Shown: positions 27,022-36,197 of the stretch, in pieces
Layout: each line of letters starts with the position of its first letter
How positions within the stretch are numbered: the stretch's first letter is position 1
From: an uncultured Bacteroidota bacterium
GTDB lineage: Bacteria > Bacteroidota > Bacteroidia > Chitinophagales > Chitinophagaceae
Assembly: GCA_903824665.1 (NCBI GenBank)
Contig: CAIJXT010000029.1
Location: 27,574 to 91,573 of the forward strand
DNA length: 64,000 nt
Direction: 5' to 3'
Program-made: the position numbers and the translations under genes
The notes under the pieces: generated by a model
Told to the model about the DNA's origin: nothing
The model's database searches: none
Seen by the model: only the letters and a program-made list of their open reading frames with translations

Positions 27022-28149
27022 CTAGTATGCAATGACCTGCTCCTCGAGCATGGCGGGCAGCTCGCGGAACTCGTACTGCTGATTGCGTAGCTGTGGCTCG
27101 AAGCCCGCCTCGCGAATGCTCTCCTGTATGCTGCGCGATGTGAAGCGGTGGGGCGCACCGGCTGCACTGACCACATTCTCCTCGATCATGATAGACCCAA
27201 AATCGTTGGCACCGGCATGGAGGCAAACCTGTGCTACCTGCCTGCCTACCGTGAGCCACGATGCCTGAATGTTCTTGACATTGGGCAGCATGATGCGGCT
27301 GAGTGCGATCATGCGGATGTACTCCTCGGGTGTCGTGAGGTTTTTGGTGCCGCGTATGCGCTGTAGCAGTGTGTCTACATCCTGGAATGTCCAGGGTATG
27401 AAGGCTAGGAAACCCTTGGCGTGCTCTGGCTTGCGTGCCTGCACCTCGCGTAGCTTGACCAGGTGCTCGAAGCGCTCGTAGAGGGTTTCTACGTGTCCGA
27501 ACATCATGGTGGCGCTGGTGGTGAGGTCGAGCTTGTGGGCCTCGTGCATGACATCGAGCCACTCCTGCGCACCACACTTGCCATTGGACACGAGGCGGCG
27601 TACACGATCGTTGAGTATCTCGGCACCGGCACCGGGCAGGCTGTCGAGGCCGGCCTCTTTGAGGGCTTTGAGTACCTCGTGGTGTGTGCTTTTCTCGAGC
27701 TTGGTAATGTGTGCTACCTCTGGCGGGCCCAGGGCGTGCAGTTTGAGGTTTGGGTATAGCTGCTTGAGCTGCTTGAAGAGGTCGACATAGTATGCCAGAC
27801 CGAGATCGGGGTGGTGGCCACCCTGCAGCAGCAGCTGCTGGCCGCCATAGCGGAAAGTCTCGTCGATCTTGGTTTTGTAGGTTTCGATATCGGTAATGTA
27901 TGCCTCGGGGTGGCCGGGGATGCGGTAGAAGTTGCAGAATTTACAGTTGGCCACGCACACATTGGTGGTGTTCACATTGCGGTCTATGATCCAGGTAACC
28001 TTGCCGTGTGGCACCTGAATTTTGCGCAGCTCGTTGGCAATAAAAGTAAGGTCGGCAAGGGGGGCATGCTCAAACAGGAAAACACCCTCCTCTGCACTGA
28101 GAAAATCGAAGCGCATGGCGCGCTCGTACAAACTTTGCAACTCCACCAT
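27022..28149 (-). CDS. mqnC: Cyclic dehypoxanthinyl futalosine synthase (radical SAM)
   Basis: 375 residues. The radical-SAM cluster motif CxxxCxxC is at Cys65, Cys69 and Cys72 in the context TTNVCVANCKFCNFYR, preceded by KVTWIIDRN, which is characteristic of MqnC. Further family motifs are LLQGGHHPDL, SLPGAGAEIL and SATMMFGHVE. The enzyme cyclises dehypoxanthine futalosine in the futalosine route to menaquinone, using S-adenosylmethionine and a [4Fe-4S] cluster. The related MqnE is the main alternative; the LQGGHHPDLGL and WIIDRN stretches favour MqnC. No other mqn gene is nearby, so the pathway is scattered. It converges with the hydrolase gene, 12 bases away. Confidence 0.93.
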   Translation of the reverse strand: MVELQSLYERAMRFDFLSAEEGVFLFEHAPLADLTFIANELRKIQVPHGKVTWIIDRNVNTTNVCVANCKFCNFYRIPGHPEAYITDIETYKTKIDETFRYGGQQLLLQGGHHPDLGLAYYVDLFKQLKQLYPNLKLHALGPPEVAHITKLEKSTHHEVLKALKEAGLDSLPGAGAEILNDRVRRLVSNGKCGAQEWLDVMHEAHKLDLTTSATMMFGHVETLYERFEHLVKLREVQARKPEHAKGFLAFIPWTFQDVDTLLQRIRGTKNLTTPEEYIRMIALSRIMLPNVKNIQASWLTVGRQVAQVCLHAGANDFGSIMIEENVVSAAGAPHRFTSRSIQESIREAGFEPQLRNQQYEFRELPAMLEEQVIAY

Positions 28150-28264
28150 CGGTATTGTATTGAGGCGGTAAAATTAGGAAAATAAAAGGGAGGATGCTGT
28201 AAATAGATACAGGTGGGGGCTATGTGGGTATATACCAAAGCTATTGCGGCAGGGTGCGGGCATA

Positions 28265-30139
28265 CTACTCCTGATTGAGCTGGATGAAATCGGGGGCGGT
28301 AATGTAGTTGCTGCGGTACCGGAAGCGGATATTGGCATTGGTAACGACCTTGAAGCCGGTCATGTTTGCCGGGGCAACGGGGAAGAAGAATGCACGCACC
28401 TCTATGGTTTCGAAGATGAGGTTCTCGTTGCGGGCGCGGAGGCCGGCACCCAGGCTGGTATACAATGCCGACTGGGAGAAGCGCTTATTTTCGGGCGTGA
28501 TCAGGGCGAGATCGCCCCAGGGGAAGGGAGCAAAGCGGAAGCCCAGCAGCTTGCCGGGCAGGTAAAACGCGGTCTCGAGCTGCAGGCTGAGGCGCTGTGT
28601 GCCGTAAACCGAGTCGGACAGGAAGCCGCGGAGACCATACTGATTATTGAGATAAAGGGGTGCGGTGGTGACCCTGTTGCCGAGGCGGGTGTAGCTGAGA
28701 TTGGCATATTGCCTGATCATGGTGCGGTGCCACCGTACAACGCGGCCGTAGGCAGTAGTGCCCGCCAGCAGGCCGGCATCCTGCATACGGTCCTGGTAGT
28801 AGTATCCGCCGGTTTTGACATAGAATTGCAGATAGTCACCACGGTTAGTAGCCATAGATTGCGACACATTGACCCCGGCATAGGGGCGCCTCAGGTACAG
28901 TTGGGAATGCCAGCCGGCGGTGAAAGCTATGTTGTATCCGTATGGCAGATCCTCGGTGGTGCCAAAGCCATAGATATACTGGGTTTTGTAGAAGTCCTGA
29001 CGGTAAAAGGTAAGCTGGCCGATGATAGCTTGTGAGCTATTGAAGACCGGGCTGAACGTGCCGCCAACCTGGCGTGGCACCTCGGCAAAGTTGCGGTCGT
29101 AGTACCGTACCGCAAAAAAGCGCCTGTCGCGTATGGCGTTGTTGGTGGCGGTGAGCTTGTTGATAGCAATACTGTAGCCTGCCCATCCGTCGAACTGGCT
29201 GTACCTGTATTTCAGGAAAAGGTTTTCGGGGATCCGGTAGACATTGTATGCCCGGTTGGTACTGAGTACCAGCCCGCCTGCAAACTGTGAGTAGGGCGAT
29301 ACGAGCCGGCGTGAAAGCTCTATATAGTCGGCGGTTTCCTCGACCCGTGTATAGGGGCTCACCCTCATGGCGCTGTGGCCTATGGTGGCGTCGATATAGG
29401 TGTGGCCTACATTGTTTTTGCGGTAGTAGCCGCCGTAGCCCCAGTGGGGTGTGCGGCCATTGTCGTAAAGGCCTGTGAACTCGAGGCGCTGGCCCATGCC
29501 GGCGAGGTTGGCATCGTAGAGCTCGCCCTGCACCCGTGTGGTGCCATTGGCCGCAGCGCCGCCACCTATGCTGAACAGATCTTTGGTATAAACAGTGATA
29601 TTGACAGAGTCGGGCATGCCGGGAATACTGTCGATAACGATACGGGCATCATTGATGAACTCCAGTGAGCGGATGAAACGCTCATTGTCGGCCACCATAA
29701 ATGCATTGACGGGCATGCCTTCGTGGATGAACAGATTGTTTCTGATCACGAATTTCCGGGTATTGACGTGGAATAGATTCCCCATCCGTGCACCAAAGCT
29801 CTTGTCGCGAATGCCGGTATCTTCCATAGATCTGTCGAAGCCAATTGTGACCACATCGATGTTCCGGATGTATCTTCCCTGGTAGGGCAGGAATGGTGTT
29901 TCGCTCTTACCATCCATTTGTCCACCTATGTGATTGGTGTCGGGAGTGCGGCTAATGGCGGCAACGGCTTTCTGAAAACTGTTGTTAATAAACTTGTTGC
30001 GGCTTAGGTGTGGCTTGCGCTGATCGCCCGTTTGCGCGGCACATTGCCGACAGGGCTGAAGGCATACCAACAGCAGCAAAACGATATGTAGGCAGAGGAC
30101 ACGCACAAAGGCAAGGTTGAGCAATGAATGTAACCACAA
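28265..30139 (-). CDS. BamA/Omp85-like surface antigen
   Basis: 624 residues with an N-terminal signal segment ending QPCRQCAAQ. Residues ~85-185 resemble a POTRA-type module (YIRNIDVVTIGFDRS; NLFIHEGMPVNAFMVADNER; DSVNITVYTKDLFSIGGG). The remaining ~430 residues are beta-barrel strands (HWGYGGYYRKNNVGHTYIDA, YGLRGFLSDSVYGTQRLSLQ, IRFRYRSNYITAPDF). The segment NQYGLRGF corresponds to the conserved RGF-type motif of Omp85 loop 6. It probably works in outer-membrane protein or lipid insertion, or as a surface antigen of the Omp85 superfamily, but it has a single short POTRA region and is not the essential BamA. Its own strand continues 96 bases upstream of a membrane protein's stop. Confidence 0.82.
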   Translation of the reverse strand: MWLHSLLNLAFVRVLCLHIVLLLLVCLQPCRQCAAQTGDQRKPHLSRNKFINNSFQKAVAAISRTPDTNHIGGQMDGKSETPFLPYQGRYIRNIDVVTIGFDRSMEDTGIRDKSFGARMGNLFHVNTRKFVIRNNLFIHEGMPVNAFMVADNERFIRSLEFINDARIVIDSIPGMPDSVNITVYTKDLFSIGGGAAANGTTRVQGELYDANLAGMGQRLEFTGLYDNGRTPHWGYGGYYRKNNVGHTYIDATIGHSAMRVSPYTRVEETADYIELSRRLVSPYSQFAGGLVLSTNRAYNVYRIPENLFLKYRYSQFDGWAGYSIAINKLTATNNAIRDRRFFAVRYYDRNFAEVPRQVGGTFSPVFNSSQAIIGQLTFYRQDFYKTQYIYGFGTTEDLPYGYNIAFTAGWHSQLYLRRPYAGVNVSQSMATNRGDYLQFYVKTGGYYYQDRMQDAGLLAGTTAYGRVVRWHRTMIRQYANLSYTRLGNRVTTAPLYLNNQYGLRGFLSDSVYGTQRLSLQLETAFYLPGKLLGFRFAPFPWGDLALITPENKRFSQSALYTSLGAGLRARNENLIFETIEVRAFFFPVAPANMTGFKVVTNANIRFRYRSNYITAPDFIQLNQE

Positions 30140-30235
30140 AAATCGTGCTACCTGTAAAAACGTTTGCAGATCGTGATTATTGCGGGCATAATGGGCTTTG
30201 TGGCACTAATTGCGTGATGAAAGACTTTCACCTTA

Positions 30236-31474
30236 TCAGGGTGTCTTGCGCATCTTGCTGCGGTCGGGCACAAATTTCCATCCGTCGGGATTGATGTCGA
30301 TAGCGTCGCGCTTGTGGTCGTAGAACTCTATTAGCTGCTTTTTCCAATGTTTGTCGCCAAGTGAATACCGCATGTGGTTGCGGTGTACCCAGAAGAAAAT
30401 GAAGTAAGCACCAATGTAGAAGAGATTCATCCGGTCGTCGAGGGCTATGATTGTAAGCCAGCCGATGCAGGCGAAAGGGAACAGGTAGTAGCGGGCGTTT
30501 TCGAGTGCGAGCACGAAGGATTCATTGGGCCAGTAGGTTTTGATAAATGCCATGAAACATACCGAAGCCGAAATGAGCAGGACGTATTTGCGGCGTGCAT
30601 TCGCCTTTTTGTAAATGAGGTACAGAACACCTGCTATGGGCAGCAGCATGACCGCAGACATAATGCGCTCGAAGGTGCCGATGGCAAACGGGAACACACC
30701 GGATCTGAAAAAGAACATCTGACTTACGTTGTTGGTGAACAGGCGGAGCAGGTGGTTGGGCTCTGGCGGTACGGGCACGCCCCTGTAAAATCCGGTATCG
30801 ATATAGAAGATGTGCACAAACTGGGTGGCACCGCCGGCGAGTACGAGAATGTAGGGAAGGGCTTTTTTGAAGGTCATTTCTTTGCGCTCGATGATGAGCA
30901 TGAGCAAAGTGGCAGGGGAAAAGAAGAGCGAAAATGGCTGGGTAAGGGCCAGAATAAGGATGATGAGCGTGTGCAGGGCATAGATGGCATTGTTGCGGAA
31001 AGTGTTGCCCACAAAAATGTAGTTGAGCAGGTACAGGTTGGCGTACCAGCCGGTGGCACCCATGATCATGGTAAGATCGGGGGCGACGGGCATGAAGAGG
31101 AACCATGTGGCGTAGGCGATCTTGTGTTTCAGCTTCATGTACACAGCACTCTCGTACATGCCATACACTACCAGGAAAGTGATGATAACCGCAGTGATAT
31201 TGTACAGAACAGGGATAATAAAGTAACTGACCGACAGGCTATGGAAAAACAAAACTACCAGCCGCTGCATCAGCAGCAGATAGCCCGAATAAGGAATGAA
31301 AAGACTTTTTACACCTTCTTCTTCTACTTGTTTGAAGAAGATCAGGCAATCCTCGGCCCATATCTGCGGATTGGTGAACGCATCGAAGCGGCGAAACATG
31401 AGTATTGCAATAACGAGAACAAATAAAATTACTATGTCTCTGGTTTTGCTGGCGGGTAGTCTCAATAGCTGCAT
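30236..31474 (-). CDS. Polytopic membrane protein, possible GT-C-like fold
   Basis: I start at the ATG at 31474 (MQLLRLPASKTRD), giving 412 residues; an upstream in-frame ATG adds a stretch with no protein-like character. About ten hydrophobic helices are visible, for example IVILFVLVIAILMF, YFIIPVLYNITAVIITFLVV, ALHTLIILILALTQPFSLFF and LYIGAYFIFFWVH-type stretches. A polar loop after the first helix contains NPQIWAEDCLIFF, which resembles the acidic first loop of GT-C glycosyltransferases (D/E-rich). That likeness is weak. The protein sits in the inner membrane; no operon partner is clear. Function unknown. Confidence 0.75.
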   Translation of the reverse strand: MQLLRLPASKTRDIVILFVLVIAILMFRRFDAFTNPQIWAEDCLIFFKQVEEEGVKSLFIPYSGYLLLMQRLVVLFFHSLSVSYFIIPVLYNITAVIITFLVVYGMYESAVYMKLKHKIAYATWFLFMPVAPDLTMIMGATGWYANLYLLNYIFVGNTFRNNAIYALHTLIILILALTQPFSLFFSPATLLMLIIERKEMTFKKALPYILVLAGGATQFVHIFYIDTGFYRGVPVPPEPNHLLRLFTNNVSQMFFFRSGVFPFAIGTFERIMSAVMLLPIAGVLYLIYKKANARRKYVLLISASVCFMAFIKTYWPNESFVLALENARYYLFPFACIGWLTIIALDDRMNLFYIGAYFIFFWVHRNHMRYSLGDKHWKKQLIEFYDHKRDAIDINPDGWKFVPDRSKMRKTP

Positions 31475-31683
31475 GCAGATGAATGTATTAGGTGCAGCAA
31501 ATGTAACCCATATCGCGATAATCAGTCTGCAATTTTCGTGCATATGAATTATGTGCAATCGAGGGATGCTGGGAAGTTGGTAGCGAGGAAGAAGGTATCA
31601 ACAGAGCGTTGAGGATGCAATAATATTTTCAGTATACACAGATAGCGCCGTTCAAATCCATATACCTGCCTTAAATTTGCCTT

Positions 31684-33969
31684 ATGCAGAATTATTTAGA
31701 CGGATTGAATGCACAGCAGCTTGCTGCGGTGCAGCATATTGATGGGCCCATAATGATAGTAGCAGGTGCAGGCAGTGGCAAGACAAAGGTGCTGACGACG
31801 CGAATAGCCCACCTGATGAAAAATGGCGTTGATCCTTTTAATATTCTGGCGCTCACGTTCACCAACAAGGCTGCTGCCGAAATGAAGGAGCGTGTGGAGA
31901 AAGCCCTGGGCAATACTGAGGCCCGCAATCTGTATATAGGCACCTTTCACTCCGTGTTTGCCCGCATACTCAGGGCAGAGGCTACCAGACTGGGTTACCC
32001 AAGCAACTTTACAATTTACGATACTGACGATGCCAAGGGTATCATAAGAAGTATTGTGAAAGATATGAATCTGGACGACAAGCACTACAAGCCTGCATTC
32101 ATATACAACAGGATATCGGCAGCCAAAAACGGGCTGGTAGATGCCGCTACTTACCGCAACGATACCCACATACAGCAGGAAGATGCACGCAGCAACCGCC
32201 CGCTGCTGGCAGATATTTATGATACTTATTCTAAAAGGTGCTTCAAGAACGGAGCAATGGATTTTGATGATCTGCTGTTCAAGATGTATGTACTGCTGAC
32301 CAACTATCCGGAGGCGCTTGCCAAGTATCAGGGCAGGTTCCGGTACATACTCATTGATGAGTATCAGGATACCAATGTGGCGCAGTATGCCATCATAAAA
32401 ATGCTGGGTGCACGCAATGAGAACATTTGTGTAGTGGGCGACGATGCGCAGAGTATCTACTCGTTCAGGGGCGCTACTGTACAGAACATATTGCAGTTTC
32501 AGGATGACTATGAAGATGCGGTGATTATAAAGCTGGAACAGAACTACCGGAGCACACAAACAATACTACAGGTAGCTAACAATGTAATAGGCAACAATGC
32601 CAACCAGATACCCAAGGAGTTGTGGACAGATAATGCGGAAGGCGAAAAGATACTGCTGGCCCGCACAATGACTGACAATGATGAAGGCAAGTTTGTGGCG
32701 GATGCGATAAAGGAGCAGCAAATGCGTAACCACTATGCCAACAAGGACTTTGCTGTGCTGTACCGTACCAACGCACAGAGCCGCGCTTTTGAAGAGAGCC
32801 TGCGCCGGCTGAACATACCCTACAAGCTGGTAGGTGGCACATCGTTTTACCAGCGCAAAGAGGTGAAAGACTACCTGGCCTATCTGAGGATCATTGTGAA
32901 CCCGCAGGATGAAGAGAACCTGAAGCGCATAATCAACTATCCGGCCAGGGGTATTGGCAAGACAACTATAGAACGCGTAATAGTACGTGCAGACCAACTC
33001 AATACCACATTCTGGGAAACGATCGCCAATCCGGAAATAGATGGCCTGAGGTCGTCGCATACAGATGGATTTGTGATGATGATCAACAGCTTCAGGACCA
33101 TGCTGGAAAAGCAAAATGCTTACGACGTGGCATTTGCAGTTGGCAAGCATACCGGACTTGTACAGGAACTGTACAACGACAAGACAGTGGAAGGCGTAGC
33201 CCGGTACGAGAACGTGCAGGAGTTGCTGAACTCAATAAAGGAGTTTACAGAAACACCTGATGAAGAAGGAGAGTTGCACGATAAGAGTCTGGGCAGCTAT
33301 CTGCAACAGATCACTCTGCTTACCGATGCCGATCAGGATAAGGGAGTAGATGCCGATGCGGTAAAGCTGATGACCATACATGCTGCGAAGGGTTTGGAGT
33401 TTCCGTGTGTTTTTGCGGTGGGGCTGGAAGAGAATTTGTTTCCCAGCTCTATGAGCCTGTACGATCGTGCTGATCTGGAAGAGGAGAGGAGGCTGTTTTA
33501 TGTGGCAATAACTCGTGCCAAACACCGGCTTTGGATTACCTATTCTAACAGCAGGTACCGTTTTGGCAGCTTGGTACAGAATGATCCCAGCAGGTTTATA
33601 AAGGAAGTGCCACCCGCATACCTCGATACAACATTTACCGGAACGGGCAACCGGCCGGCGGGCAACACGAGCTCGTTTGGCAGCATGTTCAACCAGTCTT
33701 TCGACAACATACCATCGCTGAAGAAGCTGGCCGATAAGCTGGCTGCACCCAAACCGGCGGCGCATACGCCATCACCCGACTTTGTGCAGGACGATGCCAC
33801 AGCGATGGATGCGGGTATGCAGGTAGAGCATCAGAAATTTGGTTTCGGGAAGATCCTTACCGTAGAAGGGGGCACCGCCAACAGGATAGCAAGCATTGAC
33901 TTTGGGCCGGCACATGGCGTGAAGAAAATAATGCTGAATTTCGCGAAGCTGCGGATAGTGAAGTCTTAG
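31684..33969 (+). CDS. UvrD/PcrA-family superfamily 1 DNA helicase
   Basis: 761 residues with all SF1A helicase motifs in order: Q-motif-like LNAQQLAAV, Walker A AGAGSGKT (28-35, Lys33), motif Ia TFTNKAAAEMKER, Walker B DEYQDTN, motif III GDDAQSIYSFRGA, motif IV QNYRST, motif V LMTIHAAKGLEF and motif VI VAITRAKHR. It is a 3'-5' translocase that unwinds DNA in mismatch and nucleotide excision repair or displaces proteins from DNA. The C-terminal ~40 residues (GMQVEHQKFGFGKILTVEGG) form the Tudor-like tail typical of PcrA/UvrD that contacts RNA polymerase. UvrD versus PcrA cannot be separated by name here. TAAATTTG at 31672-31679 resembles a -7 box, but it lies almost on the start codon. Confidence 0.95.
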   Translation: MQNYLDGLNAQQLAAVQHIDGPIMIVAGAGSGKTKVLTTRIAHLMKNGVDPFNILALTFTNKAAAEMKERVEKALGNTEARNLYIGTFHSVFARILRAEATRLGYPSNFTIYDTDDAKGIIRSIVKDMNLDDKHYKPAFIYNRISAAKNGLVDAATYRNDTHIQQEDARSNRPLLADIYDTYSKRCFKNGAMDFDDLLFKMYVLLTNYPEALAKYQGRFRYILIDEYQDTNVAQYAIIKMLGARNENICVVGDDAQSIYSFRGATVQNILQFQDDYEDAVIIKLEQNYRSTQTILQVANNVIGNNANQIPKELWTDNAEGEKILLARTMTDNDEGKFVADAIKEQQMRNHYANKDFAVLYRTNAQSRAFEESLRRLNIPYKLVGGTSFYQRKEVKDYLAYLRIIVNPQDEENLKRIINYPARGIGKTTIERVIVRADQLNTTFWETIANPEIDGLRSSHTDGFVMMINSFRTMLEKQNAYDVAFAVGKHTGLVQELYNDKTVEGVARYENVQELLNSIKEFTETPDEEGELHDKSLGSYLQQITLLTDADQDKGVDADAVKLMTIHAAKGLEFPCVFAVGLEENLFPSSMSLYDRADLEEERRLFYVAITRAKHRLWITYSNSRYRFGSLVQNDPSRFIKEVPPAYLDTTFTGTGNRPAGNTSSFGSMFNQSFDNIPSLKKLADKLAAPKPAAHTPSPDFVQDDATAMDAGMQVEHQKFGFGKILTVEGGTANRIASIDFGPAHGVKKIMLNFAKLRIVKS

Positions 33970-34050
33970 CAGTTGCGAAGAAAGTGTACCGTCGTTTTTT
34001 CGACACGTTTTTTAAACTAACTTTAACCAACAAGAAAAAGCAGTTACAAT

Positions 34051-36105
34051 ATGTCATTAGTACAGTTAGCAAACTACGCAGAGGGCAAATGGATCAACGG
34101 CAAGAACGAGGGAGAAACCCTGTATAATGCCGTGACCGGAGACGCCATATACAATGCCGGCAGTACCGGGCTCGACTTTGGCGCTATGATGCATTATGCC
34201 CGTAAGACCGGCGGTCCTGCACTGCGCAGGCTTACCTTTCAGGAGCGTGGCAGAATGCTGAAAGCACTGGCGCTCTACCTGATGGAGCGGAAGGAAGACT
34301 TCTACACTGTTAGTGCTTTTACGGGAGCTACCCGTGCCGATTCGTGGGTAGATATTGAAGGCGGTATCGGTAACCTATTTGCCTATGCCAGCCTGCGGAA
34401 GCAGTTTCCGGATGAGCGGTTTTATGTGGACGGCGAAGCTGCCAAACTTTCAAAAAACAACACTTTTATCGGACACCACATTATGGTGCCGCGTGAGGGT
34501 GTAGCCTTACACATCAATGCGTTCAACTTCCCTGTTTGGGGGATGCTGGAGAAAGTAGCGGTGAACCTGCTGGCTGGTGTGCCTGCAATAGTAAAACCTG
34601 CTACACTTACCTCTTATCTTACAGAGGCGGTATTCAGAGAGATCATACGCTCAGGCATACTGCCAGAAGGATCGTTGCAGCTCATTTGCGGATCGGCGCG
34701 TGGCATACTGGATCATATAGAGACGCAGGATGTGGTGACCTTTACAGGGTCAGCATCAACCGGGCGTATGCTGAAGTCGCATCCGCGTATTTTGTCTGAA
34801 TCAGTGCCTTTTAATATGGAAGCAGACTCGCTGAATTGCTGTATACTGGGTGCCGATGTTAAACCGGGCATGCCTGAGTTTGATATCTTTATCAAAGAGG
34901 TAGTGCGTGAAGTGACAACAAAGGCCGGGCAGAAGTGTACTGCTATCCGCCGCATCATAGTGCCGGCAGACAGAGTTGAAGATGTAACTATAGCACTGGG
35001 CAAGCGTCTGCAGACCACCACCATAGGTAATCCTGCACTGAAAGAGGTGCGCATGGGGCCACTGGCAGGCATCACCCAACGCAACGAGGTGCGCGAAAAG
35101 GTGCAACAACTGGCACAGTCGCAACAGATCGTGATAGGAGATATGGAGCATTTTGAGGTAATGGGTGCTGATAAAGAAAAGGGGGCATTTCTGCCGCCGC
35201 TGATCTTCCTCAATACTGATCCATTCACGAAAACAGATTGTCACAACATAGAGGCATTCGGGCCGGTATCAACCATTATGCCTTATGATACGATAGACGA
35301 TGCGATAACACTTGCCAAGATGGGCATGGGATCGCTGGTGTGCTCTGTAGTAACTGCCGATGACAACATAGCACGCGACATAGTGCTGGGTGCTGCCAGT
35401 ATGCATGGCCGTATACTGGTACTCAACAACGACTGCGCTAAAGAAAGCACTGGTCACGGATCGCCGATGCCGATGCTGGTGCACGGTGGACCAGGCAGGG
35501 CCGGCGGTGGCGAGGAGATGGGCGGCAAACGTGGTGTGATGCACTATCTGCAGCGGACTGCTATTCAGGGCTCACCCACTACTATAAGCCGGATCACTAA
35601 TGTATACCAGCAGCATGGCAGGCAGCACGAAACAGACGTTCACCCATTCAAGAAGCATTTTGAAGATCTGGAAATAGGTGAAACACTGGTGACAGCAAAG
35701 CACACGGTGACGGAATCGGACATCTCGAACTTTGCCAATGTGAGCGGCGACAACTTCTATGCTCATATGGACGCCACATCTTTGGAAGGTACAATATTCG
35801 AAAGGCGCGTGGCGCATGGTTACTTTGTACTTTCGAAAGCGGCGGGCCTGTTTGTAGATGCAAAGAAAGGACCAGTACTACTCAACTATGGTATCGACGA
35901 TGCCCGCTTCACCAAGCCTGTGTACCCGGGTATGACGATAGGTGTGCGGCTGACGGTAAAAGAAAAGGTATCGCAGGAAAAACGTACTCCCGAAGATATA
36001 AAGAAGGGTATTGTAAAATGGCTTGTAGACGTGTATGACGAAACCGGCGAAACAGTAGCCATCGTAACTATACTGACCATGGTGCGGATGAAGGATCAGG
36101 AGTGA
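34051..36105 (+). CDS. paaZ: Bifunctional oxepin-CoA hydrolase / 3-oxo-5,6-dehydrosuberyl-CoA semialdehyde dehydrogenase
   Basis: 684 residues, the usual length for PaaZ. The aldehyde-dehydrogenase part (1-~520) has the general base Glu257 in FNMEADS and the catalytic Cys296 in AGQKCTAIRR, nearly the same positions as in the E. coli enzyme, with FTGSASTG for cofactor binding. A MaoC-like hydratase (~535-680) follows with SGDNFYAHMD and a VAHGYF stretch. It opens the oxepin ring of phenylacetyl-CoA breakdown and oxidises the resulting semialdehyde. No other paa gene is within the window, so the rest of the pathway lies elsewhere. It follows the helicase gene by 81 bases and ends at a strong hairpin terminator. 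Confidence 0.95.
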   Translation: MSLVQLANYAEGKWINGKNEGETLYNAVTGDAIYNAGSTGLDFGAMMHYARKTGGPALRRLTFQERGRMLKALALYLMERKEDFYTVSAFTGATRADSWVDIEGGIGNLFAYASLRKQFPDERFYVDGEAAKLSKNNTFIGHHIMVPREGVALHINAFNFPVWGMLEKVAVNLLAGVPAIVKPATLTSYLTEAVFREIIRSGILPEGSLQLICGSARGILDHIETQDVVTFTGSASTGRMLKSHPRILSESVPFNMEADSLNCCILGADVKPGMPEFDIFIKEVVREVTTKAGQKCTAIRRIIVPADRVEDVTIALGKRLQTTTIGNPALKEVRMGPLAGITQRNEVREKVQQLAQSQQIVIGDMEHFEVMGADKEKGAFLPPLIFLNTDPFTKTDCHNIEAFGPVSTIMPYDTIDDAITLAKMGMGSLVCSVVTADDNIARDIVLGAASMHGRILVLNNDCAKESTGHGSPMPMLVHGGPGRAGGGEEMGGKRGVMHYLQRTAIQGSPTTISRITNVYQQHGRQHETDVHPFKKHFEDLEIGETLVTAKHTVTESDISNFANVSGDNFYAHMDATSLEGTIFERRVAHGYFVLSKAAGLFVDAKKGPVLLNYGIDDARFTKPVYPGMTIGVRLTVKEKVSQEKRTPEDIKKGIVKWLVDVYDETGETVAIVTILTMVRMKDQE

Positions 36106-36140
36106 TCATCTGCCTCAACAGCAACCATTAGATAACATTG

Positions 36141-36180
36141 AAAAAGGCATGCATTCCGTAAAAGGAGTACATGCCTTTTT
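36141..36180. terminator. Bidirectional hairpin terminator between paaZ and purH
   Basis: An 11-bp perfect stem, AAAAAGGCATG paired with CATGCCTTTTT, with T runs on both strands, lies between two convergent genes and can stop transcription from either side. Confidence 0.93.
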
Positions 36181-36197
36181 CTTGCAGTATCCGGCCT

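Noticed and set aside
28244..29035. A 263-codon plus-strand open frame
   Set aside because: It is antisense to the BamA-like gene and has no recognisable motif.
30374..31426. A 350-codon plus-strand open frame
   Set aside because: It is antisense to the polytopic membrane protein and rich in Glu/His low-complexity sequence, as expected for the complement of hydrophobic codons.
31696..32559. A 287-codon minus-strand open frame
   Set aside because: It is antisense to the helicase gene, whose motifs are complete.
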